A stretch of DNA of 64,000 nucleotides. Source: Plectrocnemia conspersa (lineage: Eukaryota; Arthropoda; Insecta; Trichoptera; Polycentropodidae). Below, one piece after another: positions 32,489 through 45,660 of this stretch. The stretch spans positions 930,001-994,000 of the forward strand of contig VTFK01000117.1 of the NCBI GenBank assembly GCA_009617715.1, in the 5' to 3' direction. The notes beneath the pieces are model-generated. The model was not told the origin of the DNA. It saw only the letters and a program-made list of their open reading frames with translations, and searched no databases. Position numbers and translations under genes: made by a program. The first letter of the stretch is position 1. The number at the start of each line of letters is the position of its first letter.

Positions 32489-35400
32489 TATTCTTCACAA
32501 CTAAACTTTATAGCAGCCTCCCTATTACATAGAGCTACTAAGTCATTACCTCTTCGGCCGCAAAAATATTCCCAATGTGAAATTAATATATTCCTGAAAA
32601 TTATCAAAAAATTTCCACATGTTCAATCAAGAATTCATGCCTGTGTTTTAATTCTCTTTGACTTTATGTAATAAATAATAATTGTAATTTACACCCACAA
32701 TTTATAGCACAATGCTTACATTGTTCGTTTCTCAAACAACAAACGAATATTAAATGTTTAATATAAACATATCATCACGTGCTGTTGCGTAAATTCTAAA
32801 CAAAGTTTGTGTATCACATACAAAGTTATATGAATATAAGAATTTACACAACAATGGATATGTGATTAACTGCTTTTCTGGTTGAATATAATGACTTTTT
32901 GTATATCAACATAATATAACACACTACTGAATTGATTAAGGAAAGCGTTAATTTAGATTGCTTTGAGTATTATTTAAAACGATCAAAAGTTTACAAAACT
33001 AACATTCACAAATTCGATTAATTATTCTTATTGCTTGTATGAATCGAAAATGTTGCGCTTATGCCAAAACTGAAATTAAGCTCGTTAATAAAATACACAA
33101 CAGTTTTCAGCTATAAAACTTGTCAAATAAACAAAGTAATTAAATAAAGTTGGATGTAATCATAGCACCGTGCTTAATTGTATTGAACGTAAACCCAAAG
33201 TAAACTCCATTACGGAGACTCGAATAGATACAACAATACATATAAATAAAAACACAGTTTGCTATATTTAACTGAAGTTTGTGTTTGACTTAAAGGCACT
33301 AGGGCGTAACTAAATCTAAATTGTCTTTAATTATATACACACCGTTTGCATTAACCAAATATCGAATTACGCACATGTAAAGTGTTGAAATGAATGAGGT
33401 TTCGTTAAATACGTTTATGTAGTTTTGATTTAATCGTTAATGATCGTTTATGCATCAAAAAAACACATGAATAAAGTTTATGGTTTGAATGAGTCCACAC
33501 AAATATTAAATATAATATGAGCTTTAAAGGTTGAAGCGAAAATAAATGTAATCATTAGTATGAATTTATTTATAAAATAAGGTCGGTCGAATTTTCTCGC
33601 AATTAATTTAATGGGAAACTAAAAAATATGTATTTATACATATGAGGGTGGTCCCGTATTAAATTTCAAGTACAAGAGTATTGTTTATTTAGTAATATAG
33701 TGACTATTAATTTCAACACATTACAGTACGATGCATTGAATCAAATTAATGGTATAGATATAAAATATATATATAAAAAAATTAAAAAATATCAGACATT
33801 TGTATCTAAAAAATATATTATTATAAAACTGGTACTTTTTGTAAATATTGCATAAGTTCAGTAACGGCAATATGCTATCTGCTCGCTCGGAGACGATATT
33901 GTAGTATATGCGTTTAAGGGCACACATGAGTCGGCACGATAGATTGTTTTCGGCTAGGGGCAAAATATGTATTTTTAACGGGTTAATAGCTAATTGTAAC
34001 TATGCAAGAGTGTGTAGTTACAATAAGATTAATATTATTGCGTTTACACAGGACTAGGTCTATAACTTAAATTGATATTTAAAAGCTTAATTTAAATAGT
34101 TTATAAGCAACCAATTTGTCTGTTTTAAAATTCTTGTTAATTATTTTAGTAAATATGTGCTGTTTGTTATAATTAAAATTTTATTTTATTATGAAATTTA
34201 AATTTAAAATTAGATAATCAAATTTGAGTTGTTACGTTTTATACAGCACCCTGCACATTTTAATGTCTATTTTTTTTTATTAAATACTCGCTTTTAGAGC
34301 CAGACTTTCACACAAAAACATTATCATTTATGAGAAGTAAGTACACTCAACCAAATAATACAATTTTTTTTTAATTTTAAAATATTGCCAGTTTTGATAA
34401 AAGTTTTTGGACAAATTCGTAGTGGTCTACCATGTTGTTGAGTTAGTCTGATTAAAAAAAATATAATATGCTGGTCGATCGCGGTTTAAAGTTAAAGAAT
34501 TTTTACAAACCCTTTTATATATCTGATGCGAGCAGCAATGATGAATGCTGAACGAGTTTATTTCTTTTTTTTACGTTTATTTTTTTTTCTTAAGGATATG
34601 GTATATTTAAAAATCAGTCGATTTTTAAATTCTGGATGTTCCTATCTCGCGTTAGGTTTGAATTACAATTGCTTTTGAGAGTAAAAACAATCTAAAAAAC
34701 AGTGAATTATATAATATAATTTTTTTAAAAAACCTTGAAACATAAATGTGAATTTTCATCATCCAAAAATCAAATTTTGTCTGTCTACAACAGCAGTACT
34801 ACACATGACGAAGGTTCAAGGGCGTTATTGTCTGGCTGGTTGGAGAACCGATGTTATATTAATATGTTTTAATATTCAATTAAAAATGATTGAGTCGCGT
34901 CCAAGTTGATTTAATGTATGCAAACATTCCATAATCACTAAAAATGTGGACGAGCAAGTTTAAGATTTAAAAAAAAAATATTCGGAGTCAAAGTTCGAAT
35001 CAGAAGAGTAACATAGATAACACACTTGTGACTTTCGGTGTAATTGTACAATAAAAGCTTCCAATTTAAGCTCTCGCCGCTAGACGCTCTTTGAAACGGT
35101 GTTTAAGAGCGGTTCCATTCGTTTACTGTGATAACGTCGAATACAGGGGCTGCTCGTAGTTTCTTTTGTAATCAAAGCTCGGCAATACAATTTAAATATT
35201 TAATTCAAGGTGAATTTGTACAAGGGCTCTCGCTTTTTTCTTATGGCATGTTATGGTAATTTGCTTCATAAATATAGTGTGTATATATATATATATTATT
35301 TTTATATGAAATATAATTTTTTCGATGCACCACTCTCACTGCCCACTTAATCTGTAAATCAAATAACCGGGTACTGGTTAAAAATAACAGGTTACTGTTT

Positions 35401-38400
35401 TTTTTTTAAATTGCCTTAGTAAAAAGTGATGTTAATAATTGCAACAAATGTTGCACCCTTTATTTTTTGTATATAAAATTAGCAATGCTAATATTGCAAT
35501 TTCTTTGACGTTTGTTCTGCACGAATGTACTGCTCAAGTCAAGTTGCTCGGCTTGGTATTTTTACTTCCAACTTAACTGTGATTTAATTTTGGATTTTTA
35601 TTTTTAAATTTAATTATTTGTATTTTAAAATATGCATATTTTCTATTATGTGTATTTAATTTGTATAACAATATAAAAAAATATCTATCACTATATTTAA
35701 TTACATTTTTAAAAATAATATGTCATACGTGTAAAATTCTTATCGACCTCTGCATAAACTCCCCGAAGTATGCTAATACGCTGCAGTGTTTCCCGATAAA
35801 AACCGGTATTACAGCGCAGGTAGAAGCAAAAACAACACACAATCGTATTTTCGTGCGACGTATGTGACTTTCTTCTCGAGACTCTGCTCTAGCACACGCG
35901 AATGTATGTGTGTAAAAATTGTCCTGGCGTTCACTGTTCTAGGGCGTAATTTTGACGATTATAATTAAAGTTCATTTTAAAAATATATTGTATAATACTT
36001 TGTTAGACCGAGCTGATCAAATCTGCATATCGCATATTTATTTAAGAATAGGGCTTTATATTTTTTTAATTTTTTTAATTCTATCATTTTATTCTTCATT
36101 GAGAAAATCAAGACACATATCTAGTTGTGCCTTTTCAAATGACCTTAATTTAAACAACAGTCGCAACAGTGATATTATTGTATTTATATTGGACACCGAT
36201 GATTTTTTTTACTATCGCCTGTAATTGTAAATTTATTTGTGGATGAATTCGATACAAAAGCGATAAAGGTTTATACCTTCTAGCGATTTTCAAGCAAGTG
36301 CTTATTTGAAAGAGCACTGGATACTTGGTCTATTTGATTGGATTATAACTCACTTCTGACACAAATATCAATTTCCTTGGGGCCTTATATATCCTAATGT
36401 ACCTATCACAATACCCTTCGCGTACAAATGCTATTAGGTAATCTGGTAGATAAAATTAGATATAATAAACTTAGCGTTAAACGCTTTTATTGCATGTAAA
36501 CATATATGTAGTAAGTATAATTACAACATGAGACAGTGTTTTTAAAATATAATGCAACAACCTATTTATCGTTACTTATAAATTTGATTTATTGATATGA
36601 TAAAATTTATTTTAAGATTATATATGATTTTTAACATTATATGAAATATGTGAAAATTTTAAGAGATCTGTTAATGGATTTACATAAATTAATATTTTAA
36701 AATAATTTATACATATTGTTTTTGATTTTGCATCTATAAATACACAAACATTTAACCTTTAGTGTGTGGCTTATGGTTAAATCTATGCGAAACATTAAAT
36801 ATTATTGTTTAAAAATAAGCATTAAACATAAATTGATATAACATATTATGTTAATTTTGCAAAGATTGATTACGTAAATAAATATTCATTTTATTTATAG
36901 AGCCCTTTTGTTAATATGTCAGGTATATTTTTAGAACACACTCTATTTATTTTATATTACATAATATATGATACTTACATTTCTTTTCCGTTTCAATGGA
37001 AATCAAATTAAGCCCTGGAATAACTTTATAATACTTTTTATTGATAAAAATCACTTTGAAGATTGAGAATAAAATTAATTTAAAAGTTAGTAATCGTTTT
37101 TCACAGAACGTTAATTCAGAGAATTGATTATAATCCATGTTCCTATGTTCTTGTTTAGTTTAGAATTTAGACCTTATAATATTTAATCCGAGTTTATAAC
37201 CACACAACTCGTCGTTAGCGTGCTTCTCATATACCATGCTAGATTTACACGTTCAACCTATATTTATATTTAATATTATTATGTATGATATACGACCGAG
37301 ATACGTGCTGCTCCATTGTGAGAGCTTTCGCTCGAGAAGCTTCAATATCGCTCCATTTGAGAAACGCAATCCAGATGTCATATAAAACGTCATGTAATAT
37401 AACACGAGCGCTTTAGAATAAATAAAACGCTACAAAACAAATATATGTACGTCGGAATAAATCGACATAAGCGTTTAACCTTATAATAATAATTTCACAT
37501 ACATAGAAAGCTGTTGCAGTGTAATGGATTATCTATATACATAGTCTGCTTAATTTATATGTATTGTATCATGAGTTATTTCTGGGAACACAATTATTTC
37601 AGCGGTGGGGATAATATTACTGTGAATGAAATACTATGACGTACCAATAGGTCAAACCAATACATATTTTCAAATATATATCTAATTACAGTTTTCTCTC
37701 ATTGTTTCGCGGCCTACTGAATCCCGGTTTACTTAATAATACGTTATATATTATTATCAATAATCATACTAATCGATTGCAATCATATTGAGGTTTTGAA
37801 ACAGGTAGATAAATTGGATAGGGAAGGAAATCGTTTTGTTTGATATTTTAAAATGATTTAAAATGTTCAATTTTTTGTGGTAGATAATGTTAACAAACTA
37901 TTGTTTATATATAATTTTTTTTTGCTCTTTATATTACATAAGACGACTCAAATTTTATCAGTCCTTAATAAATAATAATTAAATTGAACGCGTACTTTTT
38001 TATTAGTTTATTGCAAATAATAAAAATATACAGTAATACATAAATAGAAAAAAAATGGGTGATGCTTTTTAGCATTTTTAAAGTTTACATTTACTTATTA
38101 TTTAATTTCATTAAACAAATACTAAAAGCTTCAGTAAAAAAATTCTGTAATAAACAATGTCTATATATACAATATAAGGTGGTCTCCTTCTTTAAACAGT
38201 TTATACAGCCTTAAGACATCTAAATCCAATTGTGTTATGATTCAACAACACTGCGATTACATTTCCAAACCTAATTTTCCGTTGCGATATCAAAATTTCG
38301 TTTAGTAGAGATCCAATATTATGGTGCACTTTAGCAATAATTTATGGTGTCGTGTGACTTTTAAATCATTCACTACATGGGTCATATTCTAAGATTATCT

Positions 38401-38477
38401 GCAGTTATGGTTTTATAAAAAAAAAACAGTTAATTGTATCCATTTTAAACAGTAAGGTGCTTTGATAAGGCAAACTA
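32489..38477. other. Long AT-rich stretch, about 6 kb
   Basis: Open frames (32444-32671, 33721-33963, 35661-36224, 36947-37138) show no recognisable family. The minus-strand frame at 33721-33963 has a varied start (NNLSCRLMCALKRIYYNIVSE), then low complexity. 35360-35395 contains repeated ACCGGGTACTGG and ACAGGTTACTG half-sites that might be an element end, with no partner found. 37200-37400 is slightly GC-richer with no readable feature. Confidence 0.4.
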
Positions 38478-39082
38478 GTATACCTTTTATGGGTTTACCA
38501 CTTTAGGGGTTATGGCCCTAGATGCCAATGAGACTCAATATGAATCTAGTAAGACTTTTTAATGCAATATTTACTTGGCGAGACGTTCGTTCGATGGTCG
38601 TTCGGGAGTTCCAGATCGTATCTGTCAATGGGGTGCGTCTGCTGGACTCTTTGAGTGGCTGCTGGTGACTCTGACTGCCTGTCTCCTGACTGGGTGACTG
38701 TCTACATCTTCTCAACGGAGTCCGGGCTAATATACTTTAGGGCTTGCTGGCCAATCGCATATGTGCAGCGATCACTTCGTAGAACGGCGAAATACGTCTA
38801 CGTTTACGCCTTTAGAAAGCGACGTTTGCTCGTCCAAGGTCGTATTGCATTATTCGGAAATGTCACGGATGTGGTAGTTTATGATATCCATGACTGTTTC
38901 GCCACAAAAGGATTCTTTTAACGACGGAGAATATTTACTGTGCGGTCCCCAAAATTCTTTACGCTATTATGTTGTTAATCTCCATTGTTAATAAATGATC
39001 GTTTTTGATCACAGTGATTAACGCGAGTTTAGGGTTTGAGACAATGACCTTTCAAACTTGGTCATCTGTGTGTGGTCGCTAC
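38478..39082 (-). mobile_element. Probable solo LTR, minus orientation
   Basis: On the minus strand the segment begins (T)GTAGCGACCACACACAG, a common LTR start. It has TATATTAG at about 38729-38736, a GC-richer transcribed-like region, a poly(A)-signal variant ATTAAA at 38558-38563, and ends GGTATAC. AACTA flanks both sides on the plus strand (38473-38477 and 39083-39087), a 5-bp target duplication. With a 4-bp duplication the element would begin TGTAGC. The end does not show the usual CA, so the exact 3' border may be off by a base or two. No internal retroelement ORFs adjoin it. Two overlapping open frames inside (minus 38518-38715, plus 38655-38921) are probably by-products of its composition. 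Confidence 0.5.
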
Positions 39083-39630
39083 AACTAATATAACTACCTA
39101 ATCAATTAATTTGATATTTGCTGCTTATAAAACTTTTAAAGTTACATAATTTATTAGATATTCAAGCAATATGAATGAATCTGTTAAATTTCCAATACAT
39201 TTATTATTAAATGCAAAAATATGTACAAAATATAGCCAATTATTAGCCCCTGATATTTTTTAATGATATATAGATAGTTTAAATAACAATTTATTAGTTA
39301 AACATTGCAATTTTTAATGCTAATTATGGTAAATATATAATTATATGTAAAGAAAATAGCACTAGCAATAGAAAATTTTTGCTTTTTCTGTAAAATTAAT
39401 AACCATGTTATAGCTTATATGTGTTTTATGTCACCATTAGTTCTTGGAACGTCTTTGATACGTGGTATAAGTCGCTGACTATTGACCTGAAAGACCTGGG
39501 TCTTACTTTAGATCGGAATTAGTGATTATTATATAATTATATAATTTATGTTTATATAATTATAAACATAAAAGGTGCCAAGACTAACTTTTAAAAAAAA
39601 TTATATTAAATATTATTTAAATTAAATTTG
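39083..39630. other. AT-rich stretch with a small inverted repeat
   Basis: TTTATGTTTATA and TATAAACATAAA (about 39546-39573) form a 12-bp inverted repeat with a 4-nt spacer. Nothing else recognised. Confidence 0.5.
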
Positions 39631-39664
39631 AAGCAGCTTTTCTTATGCCACGAAGCGCATAAAA
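39631..39664 (+). repeat. Dispersed repeat, copy 1
   Basis: CAGCTTTTCTTATGCCACGA and the following AGCGCATAAA recur in inverted orientation at 48014-48044 with one mismatch. The similarity extends weakly a few tens of bases on the AT-rich side and stops sharply after CGCATAAA. Confidence 0.7.
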
Positions 39665-39740
39665 AATTAAACAAAATTTATATGAAAGATTTATTTATTG
39701 CAAAATGTATTGCTATGAGAGTATTTGTTAAAGTGTATTC

Positions 39741-39911
39741 AAATCAAATGTTGGTCAATAGAAGGGCGCAAAAACAACAAAAAAAAATTCACGTCAAAAG
39801 CAATAAAATCATGACGGCACCGTTACGATTTTATTGCTTTTGACGAGAATTTTCGACTTCTGAGAAGTGATAATTGTTTTTTGCGCTCTCCTATTGGTCA
39901 AAATTTGATTT
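39741..39911. mobile_element. Foldback element, about 170 bp
   Basis: The whole segment is an inverted repeat. The inner arms, GTCAAAAGCAATAAAATC (39793-39810) and GATTTTATTGCTTTTGAC (39827-39844), are perfect around a 16-nt loop. The match then continues outward with one mismatch to AAAATTC, breaks at an 18-nt extra piece in the right arm (near 39853-39872), and resumes through GCGCAAAAA, CCAATAG or TCAATAG, and AAATCAAAT at the outer edge. It could be a MITE or a solo pair of fused terminal repeats. The transcript would make a long hairpin. Confidence 0.85.
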
Positions 39912-42900
39912 AGATGTGCTTTATTTTATGCTCACTCATTGAAAATCTTAATATTGTAAAAAATTGTAGCTTCTTATCTTTCCATATTTTGCATCTATAC
40001 TTTCCATAGATTCTTATCATACCAATATTGCCATATTTTCTGTCGTCGTTTTTGTTATTTTCTGGTATTTTTTTTTAGTGGGATCAGCGGTTAAGAAGTA
40101 ACCGGATTTTTCTTTCATTTTTAAACTTGGGGTTTTACACATAAAAATAAGAAAAATTAAAATAATGGCGTAATATTTACGTAAAAATAAAGAAATGAAA
40201 CGTTACGCAGATTGTCAATGTTTTTTAAACATTGAAAATACTGTAAAAAAGGTGCTGATTCACATGACAGAAAATCACTGATCAGGTTTACCTAGATTTT
40301 ATTAATCTATCGGATAAATATCTTAATAATTAAATAAAATTATATTATAATGAGCTACTTCAGCTCATAGAGAAATTCTAAAAAAATATATACATATTTT
40401 CCTTAAATTTTTTTGATAGATAGGCTTATATATACTAATTTGAAAGAAGTGGATGCTAATGATATTAGTCCTTGTCTTGGTTAATTGAATCTGATTAAGA
40501 AATTAGTATAATACATGTACAATATATAGAAAAAAATATTATTTTTAGTTATGTACGCTATGCGCTGACAATATTATTTACTTAGTTCTATATATATATT
40601 TAAGGTCCCTTTTTGCTATTTTATTTATTAATATCCGCGTATATAGCTTTTACTTAACTTATACCTTGTGTTAAGTTTTTTTTTCTTGAACAGCCGTTTT
40701 TATCAGTCAAAATAATATACTATCGTGTGTATTACTGTATTGGCCTTAACGCCATGCACTTGTAAATTCGCGTTTCGCGATCATAATTTAGCGCTAACTT
40801 GGGATCGATGTGATACTTCTGAATGAAGTTTCTGACTGAAAAATAAAATTGAATACGCCAGTCTTTACCCACGAAAATGAGGGGAAAATCTAACATTTCT
40901 TCCAGTCCTCGATCCTTTGACCGATGTCTACGATTCCATGTTTTAATTTTATTATTATTATTTAAACTTACACATATATGTATATAGCAATGCGCATAGA
41001 TTAACAAAAATAAATAAATTTCTTCGATCTGGAAACAAAGTTTTAATTAAATTTTTCCGAGCTTCCTTTTGCGGTTTAAACATAAACTATACAGTATGTA
41101 TTTTATATAAATTGATGTACATTATTGTCATTAATTGCCCACTTCTTTGAAAAATAATAAAAATAAAATTGAAATTCATATATGTATAGAATTTTGTCAA
41201 CAGTTTATGTATATGTGTACACACCGTGGGCTACAATTTTGAGACTTTATCGCAAATTGAATTTCTGAACCAGTTCACATGTGTTCTAAGGATTTTCGTA
41301 AATCACTTGTTTCGATTTACGTAAACGTAACTACGTGCACATAAATACATCGTATTTTCCACCTAAATAACTCTAATATATGTACATACATTTATATATA
41401 AATTACATGTAAATATACACAAATGTTTATAAACGAATCTGTCAGTGCCAAGATGTAATAAATGTGTTTTTTACGTGAAAGCAAAGAAACGTATAATACG
41501 CATGAAATTTATTTATACATCTAGATATAGAGATCGTACTGTGTGTTGTTTTTATTGATTCACGTTGAAATTGTTTCGGAAAACTTTATCAAAAATAACG
41601 GCAGTAGATTTCGACAAAGTTTACAGGGACTTGAATTTTCGCTTTCACTGTATATACATAAACTTACATGGGTATGTATAGGGTAGATTTTTAATTTAAT
41701 TTTTATCTTGTTTCTTATGTTACTGATATATTGCATGTAGCAAAAAAAGTTTTATTAAAAAAGTTTAATGAGAAAATGAATGCATAGATCAGTTTTAGTG
41801 TCATTTTTTTAAATGACTGATAAAATTATATTGTGAACTTTCCATAACCTTTAAAAGCACAAATTATCACTGAAATCTGAAAAACCATAGTTGAAACTTT
41901 TAAATAATTATTTGCAGTATTGTAAAACAATATATTTGTTCTGAAGAACTACTGTTTTTCGTATTGAAAGTTAATAAACCTCTAAGTCAGTTTAAATATT
42001 GGCTTATGTTAATGACACTGACATCATTACACACTATAAAAAATCCGACACAAGCTTAAATGAATCTACAGCCGAAAAAATGTGCAAAAATACCATTTGG
42101 TGACGTTAGACGTTTTACGATTATATCACACTAAATTTGACGCTGTTATATTATTTATATTAACGTTTTAAATTCGTTAATCTATGATCTATGATTTTTT
42201 GCACTTAATATTAGCTTGTACTAAAATAGCCTCACGTATTATAAATTAATAAATACCACATTACCCATATCAGTGAAATCAGATGCATGTAGCGCTATCA
42301 ATATAAAAAGCATCGTGTCGGATCTTAGGATGAATTTTTAACCTGACTTTTTTGTCTTGTTATCGATTGTGTAAAATAAAAGTTTTTTACGCAATGATTA
42401 TGAGTGGTTCAAATGTTATCTAAATTAAAACATGATCGATTATATCTACAAAAAAATATTCTAGTTCCAAATAAATATGAATACTGTTCCAATTATTTTA
42501 TTTTTGTGTGGAAAAGTGTTAATGTTGATTATTAAAATGTGTATTATTCTTCTTTAAAGAATAGATTTATATCGTATTTTATGCTACATATTTATATAAC
42601 TTTTGCTTAAGACAATTCAAATAAAACAATAAGTTTTTAAAACAACTTAAATAAAACAATAAAAGGCAAATAATTTGTGGATAAGAATTAGTTTTGAGCT
42701 TATGTTAAACAAAAATTGCCTTAGGCGTATCTTTACTTATTAAATAATCGAAATCTTTTGATTCGTTATTCGCGAATCTTTCCCGAAAGTTTAAAGGCAT
42801 TTAAAAAGCTAAGATACACCGAATAAAAGTTTGTGGAATTGTAGAGTGGATTTTGAGAAAACGCCGTGTGAAACTTTTAAAGGAACAAACGTACGGGAAA

Positions 42901-44350
42901 TAATTTTCAAATACATTACACGCAGTATATATAAATTGTTTCACGTATAAAACACACTTTTCTACGATCAAACTTCACGAACACCCACGGAGCCCCTCGT
43001 GCGTGAAAATCTCCCTAGGGATCAATTTCGCCGTTTTATGACGGCTTACAAAATATATAAAATCAAGTTTCGTATCTGTCACGCATCAACAAACTATACG
43101 TTTTCAGAAGCATTATGCTAACATCATATATTGACCCTGAGGGAAATCTCTATGTGTTACATCAGACCGTAAGACTATCGACAAGGGAAATGATAACGCT
43201 GAAACAATCGATGTAACTATGTAATATTATATAATGTTTGGAAAATTACTATTTATTTTATTATACCATGTAAGCTGATTAAATCTGTGAGTAGTAAAAG
43301 ATTAAAGAGCTCTAATGCAGTGTTTCTTGCTTAATCATTTCGTTAAATATTAATATCTTGTCAAGTTTCTTAATAATACTGTATTATAATGAAACTTCAA
43401 AGAAGAATATAAATATAACCCATTAATTTTCATATAAAATTCCAATTATTAAAAATCATTATTATTCATTTAAATAAAATTAGCAAATTTCTAATTGTAA
43501 AATGTGGCAAAACAAGTTAAAATAAAACATAAAAATATTACAATAAACTTTTATTTCTGCTCATAGTTCTGGGAATAAGATTATATAAATTCATATCTAA
43601 ATATAATATTACCTTATTTGCACATAAGAGAATTTATATCTATTCTTAAATTATTGCCGTTCATTTTAATAAATATATATATAATCATTTTATTTTTTAA
43701 TAAAATACTTTTTGTTATAATAATTTCTGATTTATATAAAAGTACCATAAATATATTTTTTATATTTTTTAAGCATCTAATAATTCTTATTTTTCAATGA
43801 TACTGCTAAGACCAGTAAATTTATTTTCATTTAAAAATATTCTCAGTGCCTTTTTATTTTATTTCTGATATTTAAGCATACACAATATTGCTGTAAAATA
43901 ATGATATTCAAGCAATATAATTGTATTGTTGATTATGATTTTTTGCACTCTAAACAATACACAGTTGTATATTATATAATATATAAAATAAGATTCGTAA
44001 CTTTCAATAAATTATAGTACGTAATTTCTTTTCGTGTCACTCCTACTAATCATTCTTAAATTCCATGATTTTTTTAAAGTTTTTATTGATTTTTAGGAAT
44101 CTTATTGCGTTATCTAGTTTTTGTTTTATCGATGTGTAATATTCCAATATGCCATTTTTTCTCAATTTCTGTTTCTCTCTTATTTTGGCTTAAATTTTTT
44201 TGAACAGTATAAGTTTTTGTCACAATAATAAATATTTAAAATACGCTTTTGCGTTCTGCAATTGAATATTGCAGCTAATTTAAGCATCCAGCATCTGCCT
44301 GAACATTTACCAGTTTGTTCTTTTATTGTGTAATGCAAACTTTTTTAATA
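39912..44350. other. Long AT-rich stretch
   Basis: Small frames (40732-41007 minus, of mixed composition with RRHRSKDRGLEEMLDFPL; 43618-43800 plus, low complexity) have no recognisable family. 42960-43060 is GC-richer (CACCCACGGAGCCCC) without a readable feature. Confidence 0.4.
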
Positions 44351-44610
44351 AACATTATTTATTTTACATTTCTGCTTTTCATTTTTTTAATAATTATCAA
44401 ACCATCTTAAAACTATCTTAAGTCCACCATTACATTTTTTAATTTCTCTAACATTAAATTCCCTATGTTTTAAAGGCCCTCTTTAAATTCTGAAATACAT
44501 ACTTATCTTTTCCACTAACCAATAATTCAATGCTACTTCTAATCCAGTCTCCGTATAATGTTTTTATTTGAAACTCGATTATTCTTCACATAATATTTAA
44601 TAAGATATTT
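44351..44610 (-). pseudogene. Decayed LINE RT copy
   Basis: The minus strand aligns to the LINE at 54.1-54.4 kb. It has a KHYTETGLEVALNYWL stretch in place of KHSTETALQVVINDWL, then FKEGL (decayed FKRAF), then IVLRWFDNYF (near 44400-44430, plus-strand AAACCATCTTAAAACTAT). Frameshifts and stops are dense. The distal RT part is missing. Same family as the copies at 1.0-2.0, 3.7-4.15 and 53.7-55.5 kb, and the most decayed of them. Confidence 0.75.
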
Positions 44611-44794
44611 CGTGAACTATTAGATTTTATTGATTGCGTGTTAATTAATCGCATTTCCCTATCATTTTTGTTATTTTAATTTTAAATATAAGTGTAATAT
44701 GAGCATTAAATTATTATTACAAATCTTCCTTTTAAGACTGCTATATTTACTAAAATGGATAGGAATCAGGCGCGTATGGTGAGATACGTTCTCT

Positions 44795-44893
44795 TTCGCT
44801 CGCTCGCGTGTTAAGTGACAAGAGTAAGTGAGAGATAAGGGCGTGCGTTATATGCGTTCCGCACGCCAACTTCTTCTCACTCACTCTCGTCAC
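44795..44893. repeat. Hairpin repeat, copy B
   Basis: GTGACAAGAGTAAGTGAGAG... (from about 44814) pairs with CTCTCACT/CACTCTCGTCAC-type sequence ending near 44893, imperfectly over about 35 bp, around TTATATGCGTTCC. It shares CTCGCTCGCGTGTTAAG and GAGAGATAAGGGC with copy A at 30596-30665. Confidence 0.65.
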
Positions 44894-45119
44894 ATAATTA
44901 TAATTAAAAAAAATTTAGTAATATAAATATAAATACAATTTAAGAAAAATTAACAGCTTTTTTAAATTATATATTTTTTTATTTTAAATTTATTTTCCAA
45001 AAATTTGTCGAACTAAATTATATATTGTTACTATGTTTATCAGTTTTCATTTATTTTACTCGCTTTCTTACTATTATAATATTTAAAACATCACATTGTC
45101 ACATTTTCACACCACTTTT

Positions 45120-45660
45120 CTTAGCGCAATTCTCTTACAGTTGAGACGGAAGCAGAAATACTTTCGTCGATGACTTTGGAGTGACGTTTGAGCAGATATG
45201 GAATGTTATTTTATAGGAGCGTTGCGGTACAATTTATTGCATTCTCTTAATGAACCATTTTTTAAAATTGCTAAGTAGCAGTGTTGACAAACCTTAAATG
45301 CTCGGTAACTTTCGGCTGCGAGCTTTGGAGTCCCTTAGAGAGTCGCGATCGCGTTCCTTAGTCTTGCCCGTTACGGCCAGGACGTCAGCGCTTCGAATAT
45401 GGAAAATATTTGCGATACGAGTACGCCTGTACGGACGATAATGGCCTACGGAAGTGAGCATACGAGGCAAAATGATTGTGGTGGAAGCACTCTACGTTGT
45501 AGGGTGGATGGTTAAGTGCGACCTGTGGGTTAATGTGCGCGTACTGAATAATACAACAGGGTAACGTGAACGTGATAATATTATCGCCTTGGTGCGAATG
45601 AAATGACGGATTTATGAGGAGGTTGCAAGTTTTTAAAACCAACCTGATCTAGAGCTCGGT
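45120..45660. other. GC- and CpG-rich block, unassigned
   Basis: Composition is clearly above background, especially 45290-45600 (GTCGCGATCGCG, CGTTACGGCCAGGACG). A minus-strand frame (45385-45642) is open for 85 codons with varied residues (INPQVALNHPPYNVECF), but the plus strand is also partly open and no domain is recognised. It could be a promoter-type island or an element. Confidence 0.3.
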
